Assembly (NCBI GenBank): GCA_963682175.1
Contig: OY821789.1
Span: 3,596,001 to 3,660,000 of the forward strand
DNA length: 64,000 nt
Reading direction: 5' to 3'
Source: Triglochin maritima
Lineage: Eukaryota; Streptophyta; Magnoliopsida; Alismatales; Juncaginaceae
Under the pieces are notes generated by a model. That model worked only from the letters and a program-made list of their open reading frames with translations. It was not told where the DNA came from and searched no databases. This document shows positions 12,361 to 23,534 of the stretch, one piece after another (within the stretch, counting starts at the first letter, position 1; every line of letters starts with the position of its first letter). Position numbers and translations under genes: made by a program.

Positions 12361-14148
12361 TTAGACCTGCACACACGACCGACGATCCCTAAGTAACATG
12401 ACCGCCAATTCACCCCTGATAGAGTGGATGGTATTGGGGTCCTTCTCCTTCGTAGGGTCAACATTCAACATTAGGCACCTTATCCAGTATAAAACGAAGG
12501 CGCCGCAATCGTTGCTCCCCGGTGGTTGTTGTTGGCTCTCTTTCCTCAGGATTCTCAGGGGCCAGTCGACCTTGAGTAGATCCCTCCAGTATACAGCCGC
12601 ATCCGCTGCTGCACATTCATGCTGGCCTACAGTCTGCTCCGGATCATCACCTTCGCCTAGCTCCCTAGAGAGACTGTTGAATGCCAAAATCTCTTTGGAC
12701 GGGCCATAGACAACCACCAGTGTCCAATGACCTGAAGACCAGCATGGTTGTGCGATCACGGTCTGTGTTGGAGACGCACCTACGATTTTAGGGAGGATAA
12801 AATCATCAACTTCTCTGCCTTGCCCTGCAAGAATTCGCCCCGACTCGAATGTGGATATGCATATAACTTTTTCTGGGTGGCGTCTTTCTTCGAGCACCGA
12901 TAGCATAGCGTCGATAGTTTCATCGCTAATATCCATCCTAAGCGTTATAAGCTCCTTCAGGTCGGAGCGTTTTAAACTGCACATATCGCCTCTCCAGATG
13001 ACCTCCCTATTGTCCTTGTTGGGTTCGGTCAGGTTCAGTAGCATTTTGACCTCATCAAATGACAACGTGCCCAATGCAGGCATGTCAACATCCGGCCTTT
13101 TTTTCTTCAGGCTCCTTTGAGCCGCTCTATCTTTTCTTTTTTGCTCTTCTTCCTGCTTATTCTTCTTGGCCAGATGTTCGCCTTCCTTCAGCTGCTGCTC
13201 AACGGTGGCCGTCGAGCGTTTTCTTTTCGCGACCCAGTTTGCTATCTGGGCCTTTCTTTCTTCTTCCTTCTCCTTCTTCTTCTTCTCTTCCTCCTTCTCC
13301 AGCATTTTCCTCTTTTCTCCCATCTTCCTCTCCTCCTCCCTCTTCTCCTCTTCTTCCTTCTTCCTTTCCTCCTCCCTTTTTCTCTCACATTCCTCCTCCT
13401 CCCTCTTCCTCTTTTCTCGTTCCTCCTCCTCCTTCCTCTTCTTCTTTTCTCGTTCCTCCTCCTCATTCCTCTTCTTCTCTTCTTCTTCCTCCTCCCTCCT
13501 CTTTTCTTCTTCCTCCTCCTCCCTCCTCTTCTCCTCTTCTTCCTCCTCCCTCCTCTTTTCTTCTTCCTCCTCCTCCCTCCTCTTTTCTTCTTCTTCATCC
13601 TCATTCCTCTTCCTATTCTCTTCTTCCTCCGCCTCCCTCTTCTTCCTATTCTCCTCCTCTTGCTCTAGCTCGTTCTCCCCACCAGGGACTCCAGTTGTCC
13701 CTGTCCCTCGAAGATATATAATATCTTTCCTGAGCCTCCCACACTCTTCCTGGGAAATCCTCAGTTCTTCCCTGAGGTCGTGTACCTGTTCTGTGGCCTT
13801 CTTAAGGGCAGCTTCGGCCCTCAGCCATTTTGTCTTCACCTCACTCAGCTCCAATTCTTGGAGTAGCGGGTCGCATGGAATGCTGCAGTCTGCCAGTTGG
13901 AGCCTTGGCAAACTGACGGTTGAAGTTGAGCTCTTTCGAACAGGACCAATAAGTTGCAGCTCCCTTTCACTCATTGATGGAGCCCCCATCAGGTCGAACG
14001 TGCCGTCGTAAATTCGATGTAAGGTAATTCCACGTTCCTCCCATTTCCTCAGGGTTAATCGTTTCCCAAACATCTCCGTCCATCTTTTCATCCGTGGGAA
14101 AACTCCAGTTCTGGGCTCCCCCAATTTAAATTTCTCACAAAGCCACAC
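12361..14148 (-). CDS. MULE-1 Ulp1/C48 protease gene, last exon (C-terminal 595 aa)
   Basis: This exon joins in frame to 23068-22433 (GT-AG, phase 0) to give an 823-residue protein with exon 1 (23193-23146). After the end of the mobile-domain-like region it encodes a coiled coil, then about 120 residues of Glu/Arg/Lys repeats (13242-13640, blocks of EEEEEKRR), then a C-terminal papain-like Ulp1 domain. The domain shows H702 ([10 protein letters not shown]), N719 (ILAFNSLS), Q769 and C776 ([10 protein letters not shown]). Ulp1 proteases remove SUMO-like tags; the usual catalytic Asp is Asn here. The gene is convergent with the transposase and 0.1 kb from minisatellite B. The open frame through low-complexity DNA suggests recent selection or youth. 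Confidence 0.82.
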   Translation of the reverse strand: MWLCEKFKLGEPRTGVFPRMKRWTEMFGKRLTLRKWEERGITLHRIYDGTFDLMGAPSMSERELQLIGPVRKSSTSTVSLPRLQLADCSIPCDPLLQELELSEVKTKWLRAEAALKKATEQVHDLREELRISQEECGRLRKDIIYLRGTGTTGVPGGENELEQEEENRKKREAEEEENRKRNEDEEEEKRREEEEEEKRREEEEEEKRREEEEEEKRREEEEEEKKRNEEEEREKKKRKEEEEREKRKREEEECERKREEERKKEEEEKREEERKMGEKRKMLEKEEEKKKKEKEEERKAQIANWVAKRKRSTATVEQQLKEGEHLAKKNKQEEEQKRKDRAAQRSLKKKRPDVDMPALGTLSFDEVKMLLNLTEPNKDNREVIWRGDMCSLKRSDLKELITLRMDISDETIDAMLSVLEERRHPEKVICISTFESGRILAGQGREVDDFILPKIVGASPTQTVIAQPCWSSGHWTLVVVYGPSKEILAFNSLSRELGEGDDPEQTVGQHECAAADAAVYWRDLLKVDWPLRILRKESQQQPPGSNDCGAFVLYWIRCLMLNVDPTKEKDPNTIHSIRGELAVMLLRDRRSCVQV

Positions 14149-14213
14149 CTTCAAATGGAAAGGAAAAAAATGAGAACTACTATACCAACGTACCTTCATA
14201 TTCGAAAGACAAC

Positions 14214-14935
14214 TGAATCCGAACATACATTAAACGTAAACCGAACAGACACCCAACTTAATCCGAACAGACGGACTTCTTATTCCGAACAGACACACGT
14301 CTTATTCCGAACAGACCCACCACTTAATCCGAACAGACCCACCCCTTAATGCGAACAGACTCACCATGTATTTCGAACAGACTCACAATGTATTCCGAAC
14401 TGACTCACAATGTATTCCGAACAGACCCAACACTTAATCCGAACACCCCCACCACATATTCCGAACAGCCCCACCACTTAATCTGAACAGACTCACAACA
14501 TATTCCGAACAGACTCACAACGTATTCCGAACAGACCCACCACTTAATCCGAACAGACGCACCACCTCACCCGAACAGACGCACCACTTAATCCGAACAG
14601 ACGCACCACTTAATCCAAACAGACGCACCACTTAATCCGAACAGACGCACCACTTAATCCGAACAGACACCCAACTTAATCCGAACAGACTCACCACTTA
14701 ATCCGAACAAACGCACCACTTAATCCGAACAGACACCCTACTTAATCCGAACAGACGCACCAATTATTCCGAACAGACTCACCACTTAATCCGAACAGAC
14801 CCACCACTTAACCCCGACAGACCCACCACTTAACCCGAACAGACCCACCATTTAATCCGAACGGACCCACCACTTAATCCGAACAGACCCACCACTTAAT
14901 CCGAACAGACTCACAACGTATTCCGAACAGACACA
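14214..14935 (-). repeat. minisatellite tract C, in the Ulp1-gene intron
   Basis: On + it reads as repeats of CCGAACAGACCCACCACTTAAT, so on the gene's own strand it is the same TGTTCGGATTAAG repeat in sense orientation. A degenerate unit remains at 22361-22375, beyond the LTR insertion, which shows that the retroelement landed inside the tract. Confidence 0.88.
14931..14935 (+). repeat. target site duplication ACACA, left
   Basis: ACACA just before the 5' LTR; repeated at 22356-22360. Confidence 0.9.
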
Positions 14936-16134
14936 TGATGCATTGCATACATTGCATCATATGTCTTTCATTTAGATTACTTTTACATCAATAAATGCTA
15001 CTAAGGTATGTGTTTAGTCTTATTTACAGAATACAGGGACCTGAATGCAATTTACCCACATCCCGAGCATAAACGCGTACAAAAGACTCGTTTCTATCAT
15101 AAAGACCAAGTTCAAGTTTATCGGGCTTCAAATGGAAATGTATCCAAGCATAAAAGCATTCAAGACCTAATTACGAAAAGAACAAGGACTTAAGCACAAA
15201 AGTAGCCGGGGACTTAATTGCAAAAAGTGAAGGACCTAATTGCAAATCACGAGTAGCTTTTATTATTATGGAGAAAATATAAAGAAAAATCAATGTGGAT
15301 CTCCAAATATATGAAGAAATTAATTCGGATCTCCAAAGATATGCAAGAATCAATCCAGACGCGCAAATGACATTGAAATCATACCATAAACACACAGGAA
15401 AAATCCGGGTCGATTCTGAGTCAAAAAGGCGGCGAATCCGCCGCACCTCAAGAGCAAATTGCGGCGAATCCGCCGCACCAAATTAGATCCATGCTCTAAA
15501 AATTTTACCGGTTGCGTGTTGACGCGTGTACTTTCTTATTTCATGCTTAGGTCCCTTGTAGCGGCTATAAATAGCCCCGAGAACGATGTTGTGAGGAGTT
15601 CTTCCTTTTGTTCCATAATTTAGCAATAAAATTCTGTTTCTTTTATTTTATGTTTTTAATTTTCTTTTCTTAGTTTCTCTAGGACCCCTTCTCCCTCCCT
15701 CCATCTATGAGTTTCTAACTCTTTCCAAAGGGTGGGGGTGACGGATTTAGGGTGATGAGAAGAGAAGATGTTATTATTTTAATTTTGTATTAGTATGTTT
15801 TGATTACTTGAGTTTATGTTAAATCATTTATCATGTAATGCTTTATAACTAATATGATTTATTATAAGTTTCAGAATTCTCTAATCTAAACCCGATATCT
15901 AAACCTCCACCCAATGGAATTCACCATCTTTGTTCTTGTTTTAGTTTTATTTGTTCATGTTTCTTGCTTTAGATAATTAAAACCCAAAAATCTCAAAACC
16001 AACCAATTTAATTGTTCTCTCTCTCTAATCGAAAATCAAAAAAATAACAATATCTCTCCCTCCTTGTGTTCGACCCGTATTTGCCACGTCTTCATTGACA
16101 CCGTGCACTTGCGGTATAAATAAAATTCTCATCA
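14936..16134 (+). repeat. 5' LTR
   Basis: 1199 bp. Contains a TATA box (CTATAAATAG at about 15565), an AATAAA signal near 15626 and two copies of the palindrome GCGGCGAATCCGCCGC (15429-15444, 15461-15476). Confidence 0.95.
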
Positions 16135-16140
16135 AGTTTT

Positions 16141-16158
16141 TGGCGCCGTTGCCGGGGA
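16141..16158 (+). promoter_or_regulatory. retrotransposon primer-binding site
   Basis: TGGCGCCGTTGCCGGGGA lies six bases after the 5' LTR. This string is the usual primer site of Athila-type elements, which is reported to pair with a tRNA-Asp 3' end. Confidence 0.8.
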
Positions 16159-17455
16159 GGCGACGCATATTTTGTTGTTTTTGTATTTCGATTTTATCCT
16201 GTTTATCTTGTGCGCGATCTAAGTATTTGGATTTGTGTTTCAGGAGACAACAGAGTGCACGGCGAAATCCGAGCACCATTTGAGCTAAACGAGCGGCGAA
16301 ATCGCCACACCTGAAGAACAACTTGCGGCGAATCCGCCGCACACTTGGAGCTTCTGGGCTTCAACTTTTTCTGGGACGCGACTCATCTCTGGGTGGACGC
16401 GTAAAGCTACTAAAATTTCGAGAGCGGGCGGCGAACCCGACTGAGCATTGCGTAGGTAACCTTCGTTGCCTTTTTCCTCGTAATTTCTAGTTTCAGAAAA
16501 TTTCCTTTCATTAGAATTGCACGTGTTAAGCTTAAATTCCATAATTGGCAATATTTCAACTCTGACCTAAAATTCGCAAAATTAGAAAGACCTTAGTGCA
16601 TGCATCATATAATGTTTTGTTTGCATTATTCTTGCTAAATTCTTGCAAATCAATTTCTGTTGAAGAGTGCTGGAGGCAAGGTACGTATCGCGGTTTTTAA
16701 CGATTGCATTTAAGCATATAATTTAATTTGCATACAACCTTGCAATTGCCCCCATTAAAAAGACCATTGTTTGACTATCTTTGTTAGATCTAAGTTAAAC
16801 TATCTTAAGGGCAACTCCGTAGGAAAAGATACGGTGGGGATTTCATCACCCTTCCGTGGCCCACAAATCACAATCCTAAAGTGTCACCCAAGCCTTAAAA
16901 TTTAAAATCAATTAGACATTGGCCCCTAAGGACTCGGACTCAATTAAGGAGAAGAATTGGTTTGACTTGCTATGACCTGAAGCCGATCGAATTCAATTTG
17001 GTGTCTAGGAAGTGTTTTTGTGTTGACGAAAGTCTTCCAAGCGAAGTGGTTGTCTAATTGGCACCGACTCTGTCGGAAGCGCCCCCACTAGCTATACACT
17101 ACCTGGCCAATTTGGTTTGATTAGTGAGGGAGGTGAATCAAGCGAATCAATTCGACTCAACCAGTTAGGAGTCGTCTAGATTTAAGTGACACTAGGTCTA
17201 GGATTGATTGAACCGTGCTTTCTTAGGAAATTTCTGACCAACCCTCTTTTCTATCTTTAGAGTTAAGTTTCCTTTCTCATCTGAGTCTTCTTTCTCTTCT
17301 CACCTAAATTCTCTAGATTAGGATTCCTTTCTCATCTTGCCCCATTCTATTGTTTGTTTCCCTTTTGAAAAAAAAACATAAAAAAACGAAAATTAAAAAA
17401 AAATAAAAAATTGTAATTAATTCTTGAAATTAAATTTGGAATTTAAATTTCGAAT
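16159..17455 (+). other. retrotransposon untranslated leader
   Basis: About 1.3 kb without a coding frame. It holds a third GCGGCGAATCCGCCGC palindrome (16325-16340), a half-copy at about 16291, and an A-rich run just before gag. Confidence 0.7.
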
Positions 17456-20029
17456 TTGAATTCAAAAATTGATTCAACCCGGTGCACTCAGATTTGGATT
17501 CGGGACTTGAGTAATCGACTCTCACGAGTTCATCTAGATTCCAGTCTGGAACTTAACCCCAATCCACCTGTTGCACCACCTCACCCGGATCCAATGGGTG
17601 AGAACGTAGTGGACCCGCCTGTTGCACAACCTATAACTCTGAGGGATCGATGCTATCCAGCGATGGCTGCTCAGCCATCGTGCATCGTTATGCCCACCAT
17701 ACTGGGTCGCGACTTCGAACTTAAGGCACAATACATGAGTATGTTGCCTAAGTTCACCTCTAGGGAAGATCCATATCTCTTCCTTAGAGAATTTGAGGAA
17801 ATCTGCTCTCTTATGCAATACCAGCATATCCCTGAAGAGGCAGTGCGTCTGAAATTTGTGCCTCTGGCACTAAAAGACGACGCTAAGAAATGGCTATATA
17901 GTCTAGCCGAAAGATCTATTAGGAGTTGGGCTGAGTTTGTTCAAGTATTCCTGAAAAAATATTTTCCCAACCATAAGACTATGAGGATTAGGAATGAAAT
18001 TGTTGCATTCGTTCAGTCTGAGAGCGAGCCGTTCTATTCCTATCTAGAAAGATTTAAGAGTGTACTGACCCAATGCCCTCATCATGGAATTCCAAGATGG
18101 CAATTATGCCAAATTGTTTATGAGGGATTGACACCCACATCTAGAGTTATGGTAGAATCCGTAAGCCAAGGGAACTTTATGTCGAAAAATGAAAATGATG
18201 CCTGGACTTTCCTTGAGGATTTAGCCGAAAACAGTATGCAATGGGACAATGCTAGAACACCGCTTAACCCAAGTATTGGATCTAGAATAGCAAGTCAACC
18301 CAAACCAGGTGTCTTAGCTGTAGATGCCAATATAGCGGCTGAAGCAAAACTAGCTACCCTTATGCGCAGAATGGAAAGTCTAGAGCTACAAGCCCAAACC
18401 CGAGTGAATCAAGCATCGTCTATCCCCTGCTCTAGATGTGGTTAGACTGGTCATGTAATGGAGGATTGTGCGGACTGGGAACAAGTTAATGTCATGTATA
18501 ACCATGCTAGAAATGACCCCTACGCATCAACCTATAACTCTGGTTGGCGTAATAATTCCAATTTCTCATCAAACCAACAAGGTCAACCTCCTAGACAACA
18601 ACCAAACCCGTATGTCCAAAATAATACATCTTCTGGGTTTAGTAACAATAACGATCATGAGGTTAGGTTGACAAGCTTGGAAAATTTGATGAAAACCTTT
18701 ATACAAACAACCAACCAGACCTTCCAAAGGCTAGAGACACAAGTCAGTCAACTAGCACAAATAGTAGGTGAAAGAGAGAAGGGTCGGTTTCCAAGTCAAC
18801 CTGAGGTGAACCATAGATCTAATAATAATTCATATCAATCCTATCAAGCACCTTCAGGAAATAACAACCCCAGATCGGTTCAAATGATTAACGAGGAAGG
18901 ACCGTTCCAACAAATCAATGCAGTAGTGTCATTACGGTCCGGACGACAAGTTGATAACAATGTGGTAAACCCTAGAATGTCTAATCAATCTAGCCATCAA
19001 GCAACCACATATGACCTGTCCATTGAACCTGACGTCCAAATTGAAAAGCCCAACCCACCTACACAACCTGAACCCATAGCTCAACCTGAACCTGAGCGAG
19101 TCTATGTTCCTAAAGCCCCATTTCCCAATAGACTCAAGAAGAGCTCAAGTGCACAAATGGAGAAAATCTTAGAAGTATTTAAGCAAGTTAAGGTGAATAT
19201 TCCACTCTTAGATATGATTCAACAAATACCTGCTTATGCTAAATTCTTGAAAGATTTGTGCACTAAAAAGAGAAAAACAAATGTACCAAAGAAGACATTC
19301 TTAACTGCAAACATATGCTCTATTCTTTCCAACACATCTCCTATAAAATATAAGGACCCTGGGTGTCCCACAATTTCATGTTCAATAGGAGATACTTTTA
19401 TCAATAAAGCCCTTCTAGACCTAGGTGCAAGCGTTAACTTACTCCCATTTTCTGTCTACGAGCAACTCAACCTTGGTCCACTGAAACCCTCTAAGACAAC
19501 CCTCCAATTCGCTGATTGTTCTGTTAAGAAACCGAGAGGTATAGTAGAGGACGTTTTGATTAAGGTTGGTGACTTCATTTATCCAGTGGATTTTGTCGTA
19601 CTTGATACTGAACCTGTTGTAAATCCTAATCGACAAATCCCTGTAATTCTAGGTAGACCCTTTTTAGCCACTTCGGAAGCATTAATAAACTGTCGAAATG
19701 GGCTCATGCAATTATCTTTCGGGAACTTAAAAGCAGAATTTAATATCTTCCATATTGATAATGAGCCAGAAATAATATGCAACCCAAGTGATGTTGTGAT
19801 GAGAGCACGTATTTATCAGAATTCTGAATCAAATAAATCATCACATAAGCAAAAAGGAAGTAAGAAAAAAGGGAGTGATTCATTTACTCAACCACCATCA
19901 CTCGAACAAATAAGCGAACCAATTCAAGTGAGAAGAGTGGAATCTTTTCCTCAAGTCAACATGGGGAACAATTCAACTGGATACATGCACCAATATGGTG
20001 TCATTCAATCCAGTTCTGATTACGGTTGA
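17456..20029 (+). pseudogene. retrotransposon gag-protease frame, interrupted by one amber codon
   Basis: One reading frame runs from about 17456 to 20029 except for a TAG at 18443-18445. The first part has the Ty3-type gag fold (YFPNHKTMRIRNEI, CPHHGIPRWQ). The TAG falls inside the CCHC zinc knuckle, between CSRCG and TGHVMEDC. After a Gln/Asn-rich linker comes an aspartic protease-like domain with LLDLGASVNLLP and VILGRPFLA. The Athila-type DLGAS replaces the usual DTGA. Coding stops at 20029 with no reverse transcriptase. The true start may be a later ATG, for example near 17597. Whether the stop is read through or has killed gag cannot be told from this copy. Confidence 0.85.
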
Positions 20030-21139
20030 CTCTGAGCAAACTCAACCCCTCTACCGCAAGCCGACTCAGGTAATAAGTGCATTTATTTTATCTATGCATA
20101 CATTGAGGACAATGCATGATTTAGGTGTGTGGGGGAGTGTTTATGTATATATTTATTTATAGATCTGTCTTTTATTTCTAAAAAAAAAATCAAAAAAAAA
20201 TCATCAATGTTTCATGACATAGCTTAAGATTGAACTGCTAAAACCCGTGTACAAATTGCATTGAGTTTTTGTTCCTTATTATATAGTTCTGCTTGTAGAA
20301 ATTGTGACATAAATCTAAGTTCCAAAGAAATAATCCATTGCCCTTTAAGACATGTATGCACTTAAATTGGATGAATCAAATCTTTGAAGTGGTTGATAAA
20401 AAGCAGAGGTTGAGGAAAATATACCGGGAAGTGTGGACTTCTAATAGCAATTAAGCCTTGAGGAAAATAAAAATAAAAATAAAGGAATAAAGTGAAGAAA
20501 ACACATTTTGCAAAATGATTACAAAAGCCCAAGCCTTTGAGTCACTGGTCCGTAGGGGTATCTTGAAACCCGGTAACTTGAGTCTACCAGCTCGGGATTA
20601 TCGACCAAACTCGCTACACGAATGCAAAAGGGTAAAAGTGTCAAAAAGCAAATATGTTGAATCACGGAAGAAAAGAAAAGAAAAGAAAAAATAATAATAA
20701 TAATACTCAAGGCCCAAAGCTAAAAGAATGATTCATGCCATGGTTGATCCGAATGATACTTCACCACCAGAGGAAGCGTGCAAAATAATTCAAGTGATAA
20801 ACATGTGTAGAAGGGTTAGTGGTGTGAATGTTGGAGGAACAAAGACCAAGTCATATTTTTAATGAGTTAGATTCATATAATGAGCATGCAAAAATTCTTA
20901 GTGAGATGTATAAGGTTGAGGTAGGGATATTGAGAACTATTAATGAAACGTTGATTTAGGATTTTGTGGGTATATCCGCTGAAAACCCTCAGGAGACAAC
21001 ACTCCTCCTCCTTGGCAACAAGGAGGTTTAAAGGCTTGTTGCACATGCTAAGTGCAACCGTGATTCCTACGAAAGTGAGTTAGGATTTCCCTGTTTTTAT
21101 TTTTCGTATCTTCTGTTTTGCTAGGGACTAGCAAAATCT
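20030..21139 (+). other. retrotransposon 3' non-coding region where pol is absent
   Basis: No reverse transcriptase or integrase frame. A second polypurine-like tract (AGGTGTGTGGGGGAG at about 20123) follows CATTGAGGACAATGC, a string usual after pol in Athila-like elements, which suggests that pol was deleted in an ancestor. Confidence 0.6.
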
Positions 21140-21154
21140 AGGTGTGGGGGTATT
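21140..21154 (+). promoter_or_regulatory. polypurine tract
   Basis: AGGTGTGGGGGTATT directly before the 3' LTR, the plus-strand primer position. Confidence 0.75.
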
Positions 21155-22355
21155 TGATGCATTGCATACATTGCATCATATGTCTTTCATTTAGATTACT
21201 TTTACATCAATAAATGCTACTAAGGTATGTGTTTAGTCTTATTTACAGAATACAGGGACCTGAATGCAATTTACCCACATCCCGAGCATAAACGCGTACA
21301 AAAGACTCGTTTCTATCATAAAGACCAAGTTCAAGTTTATCGGGCTTCAAATGGAAATGTATCCAAGCATAAAAGCATTCAAGACCTAATTACGAAAAGA
21401 ACAAGGACTTAAGCACAAAAGTAGCCGGGGACTTAATTGCAAAAAGTGAAGGACCTAATTGCAAATCACGAGTAGCTTTTATTATTATGGAGAAAATATA
21501 AAGAAAAATCAATGTGGATCTCCAAATATATGAAGAAATTAATTCGGATCTCCAAAGATATGCAAGAATCAATCCAGACGCGCAAATGACATTGAAATCA
21601 TACCATAAACACACAGGAAAAATCCGGGTCGATTCTGAGTCAAAAAGGCGGCGAATCCGCCGCACCTCAAGAGCAAATTGCGGCGAATCCGCCGCACCAA
21701 ATTAGATCCATGCTCTAAAAATTTTACCGGTTGCGTGTTGACGCGTGTACTTTCTTATTTCATGCTTAGGTCCCTTGTAGCGGCTATAAATAGCCCCGAG
21801 AACGATGTTGTGAGGAGTTCTTCCTTTTGTTCCATAATTTAGCAATAAAATTCTGTTTCTTTTATTTTATGTTTTTAATTTTCTTTTCTTAGTTTCTCTA
21901 GGACCCCTTCTCCCTCCCTCCATCTATGAGTTTCTAACTCTTTCCAAAGGGTGGGGGTGACGGATTTAGGGTGATGAGAAGAGAAGATGTTATTATTTTA
22001 ATTTTGTATTAGTATGTTTTGATTACTTGAGTTTATGTTAAATCATTTATCATGTAATGCTTTATAACTAATATGATTTATTATAAGTTTCAGAATTCTC
22101 TAATCTAAACCCGATATCTAAACCTCCACCCAATGGAATTCACCATCTTTGTTCTTATTTTAGTTTTATTTGTTCATGTTTCTTGCTTTAGATAATTAAA
22201 ACCCAAAAATCTCAAAACCAACCAATTTAATTGTTCTCTCTCTCTCTAATCGAAAATCAAAAAAATAACAATATCTCTCCCTCCTTGTGTTCGACCCGTA
22301 TTTGCCACGTCTTCATTGACACCGTGCACTTGCGGTATAAATAAAATTCTCATCA
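21155..22355 (+). repeat. 3' LTR
   Basis: 1201 bp, near-identical to the 5' LTR at an offset of 6219-6221. Confidence 0.95.
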
Positions 22356-22360
22356 ACACA
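22356..22360 (+). repeat. target site duplication ACACA, right
   Basis: ACACA just after the 3' LTR; matches 14931-14935. Confidence 0.9.
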
Positions 22361-22432
22361 CATCGTCTTCCGAAAAGAACAAAAACAAAAAAAGAGGAAG
22401 AGAGGAAGTGTGAAGCAGGAACAAAAACTTAC

Positions 22433-23193
22433 GTGTAGTATGGCAACACAACCTTCGACGTTCCCCTGCCGCATTATGAAATTCCCTGCCTTTTTCCTCT
22501 CCTGCAGTTCTAAACTTGCTTTCTCGAGGCCTCCAACCAGGGTTTTGTGAACTGCACTTGCCCATGCGTAGCTGCTTAGGCGTTTGATGTTCCTCAGAGG
22601 GTGCATGAACCATTCCTTCGGTCGCAGCGTTCCATCATAGAACAAAAAATTGTTGAAGATGAAAGAAATCAGGAGACGAACGTACTCCTCCGTCTCGCCC
22701 ATGGTACTGTTTGCCATGAGATGAACTAAAAGTTGGGTGTTGTCAAGGTTCACCCCGTCTCGCTTCTGGACGCGCAATGGTTCCATCACCACGGCCTTCC
22801 CATGCGTACGTAACCCCAAAATTAGGGCGATGTCTTCCGGTGTAAGGGGAACTACCCCTGATCCTATTCTCAGCCCCACCTCCTCCGTATCGTAGTGCTC
22901 GACGAACCAACCGACTATTTCGTTGTCCGTCGTAATGTTAGGAAGGTTTAGGAAGTGACCGAATGGGGTGCTACGGAAAGCCTCCTTCTCCACCTTATTC
23001 ATCCGGTCAAACTGCTTTCGGATGGCCTTCCAGGAGCATCGTGATTCCCGGAAGTAGTACGTGGTTCCCTAAAACCAATAATTTAATAAACGGAAGTTCA
23101 TCAAAAAAAATAACGACCCACGGAAAGAAAAAATTAGAGACCCACCGGTTCTGGGACGTGTTCGATATCGACGGCCGGAGTTGAAGATTCCAT
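22433..23193 (-). CDS. MULE-1 Ulp1 gene, exons 1-2 (mobile-domain-like N-terminus)
   Basis: Exon 1 is 23193-23146 (16 codons) and exon 2 is 23068-22433 (212 codons), with GT-AG junctions in phase 0. The product has a short leader, then SRCSWKAIRKQF, HFLNLPNI, GSGVVPLTPEDIALILGL and YVRLLISFIF. This arrangement resembles the plant mobile domain / DUF1985 region that precedes Ulp1 in MULE-carried genes. The donor CTACAC|GTAAGT is intact. The next exon starts at 14148, so the intron now spans 8.3 kb because of the LTR element; without it the intron would be about 0.86 kb. The start is the first ATG inside the right TIR region, about 340 bp from the element end. Confidence 0.7.
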
Positions 23194-23487
23194 TATCGTT
23201 TACAAGGTGCGCTTCACAGGGAAAGAAAGTCGGGAATGCTTCACAGGTGCGCTTCCTACGTTCACAGGTAAGAAAGAAAGAAAGCGAGAGTCTCCCTTTT
23301 GTTCTGGATATGTTATCTTCCTCGGTATCCGAACCGTCGTTCGTAGGGTGTCTGCCGCTGTCTAATCTGGAAACGAACCGTCCTTTTTCGAAAACCGTCA
23401 AAAAAAATTTAAAACAATTTGAGGCGCGTTCGGAAGGAAAGCGTGACATGGCAATCCGAGTAGACGCTGACTCATCCACTTTTTGAA

Positions 23488-23534
23488 GCCACGTAGGGCG
23501 CGTCCGTGACGCCCGCGTCCGTGTATAAGGACTC
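23488..23534 (-). repeat. MULE-1 right terminal inverted repeat
   Basis: Read minus it starts GAGTCCTTATACACGGACGC and continues with a second GGACGCGCCC and CGTGGC, in the same order as the left end. Confidence 0.65.

Larger units (their letters stand above)
14936..22355 (+). mobile_element. young gag-pro-only Ty3 (Athila/Tat-like) LTR retrotransposon
   Basis: Two LTRs (14936-16134 and 21155-22355) are almost identical. I see one G/A substitution (15938 versus 22157) and one TC-repeat length difference. The element has TGATG...CATCA ends and a perfect target duplication ACACA at 14931-14935 and 22356-22360. It has a primer-binding site at 16141 and a purine tract at 21140. Internal coding is gag plus an aspartic-protease domain only; no reverse transcriptase, RNase H or integrase is visible. 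It must have been moved by enzymes of another copy, like TR-GAG elements. It sits in the intron of the Ulp1 gene, in antisense orientation to it. Confidence 0.93.
7022..23534. mobile_element. MULE-1: Mutator-like element with transposase and Ulp1-protease genes
   Basis: The left end (7022-7066) and the inverted right end (23488-23534) align over about 45 bp, strongest in the core GGACGCG(C/G)GCGTC and its GGACGCG repeat. They are flanked by the 9-bp direct repeat TTTTTTTAA at 7013-7021 and 23535-23543; Mutator-family elements make target duplications of about 9 bp. Inside are a MuDR/FAR1-type transposase on + and a convergent Ulp1-domain gene on -, a cargo known from Kaonashi/CUMULE-type plant MULEs. 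A nested LTR element adds 7.4 kb, so the native length is about 9.1 kb. The T-rich target repeat is low in complexity, which leaves the exact ends slightly uncertain. Confidence 0.75.

Noticed and set aside
13059..14011. Long Ser/Pro/Phe/Leu-rich open frames on the + strand
   Set aside because: They are the antisense of the Glu/Arg repeat in the Ulp1 exon; the composition follows from the purine-rich coding strand.
15008..15486. Short frames repeated at 21227-21705
   Set aside because: They are identical because both lie in the two LTRs of the same retrotransposon.
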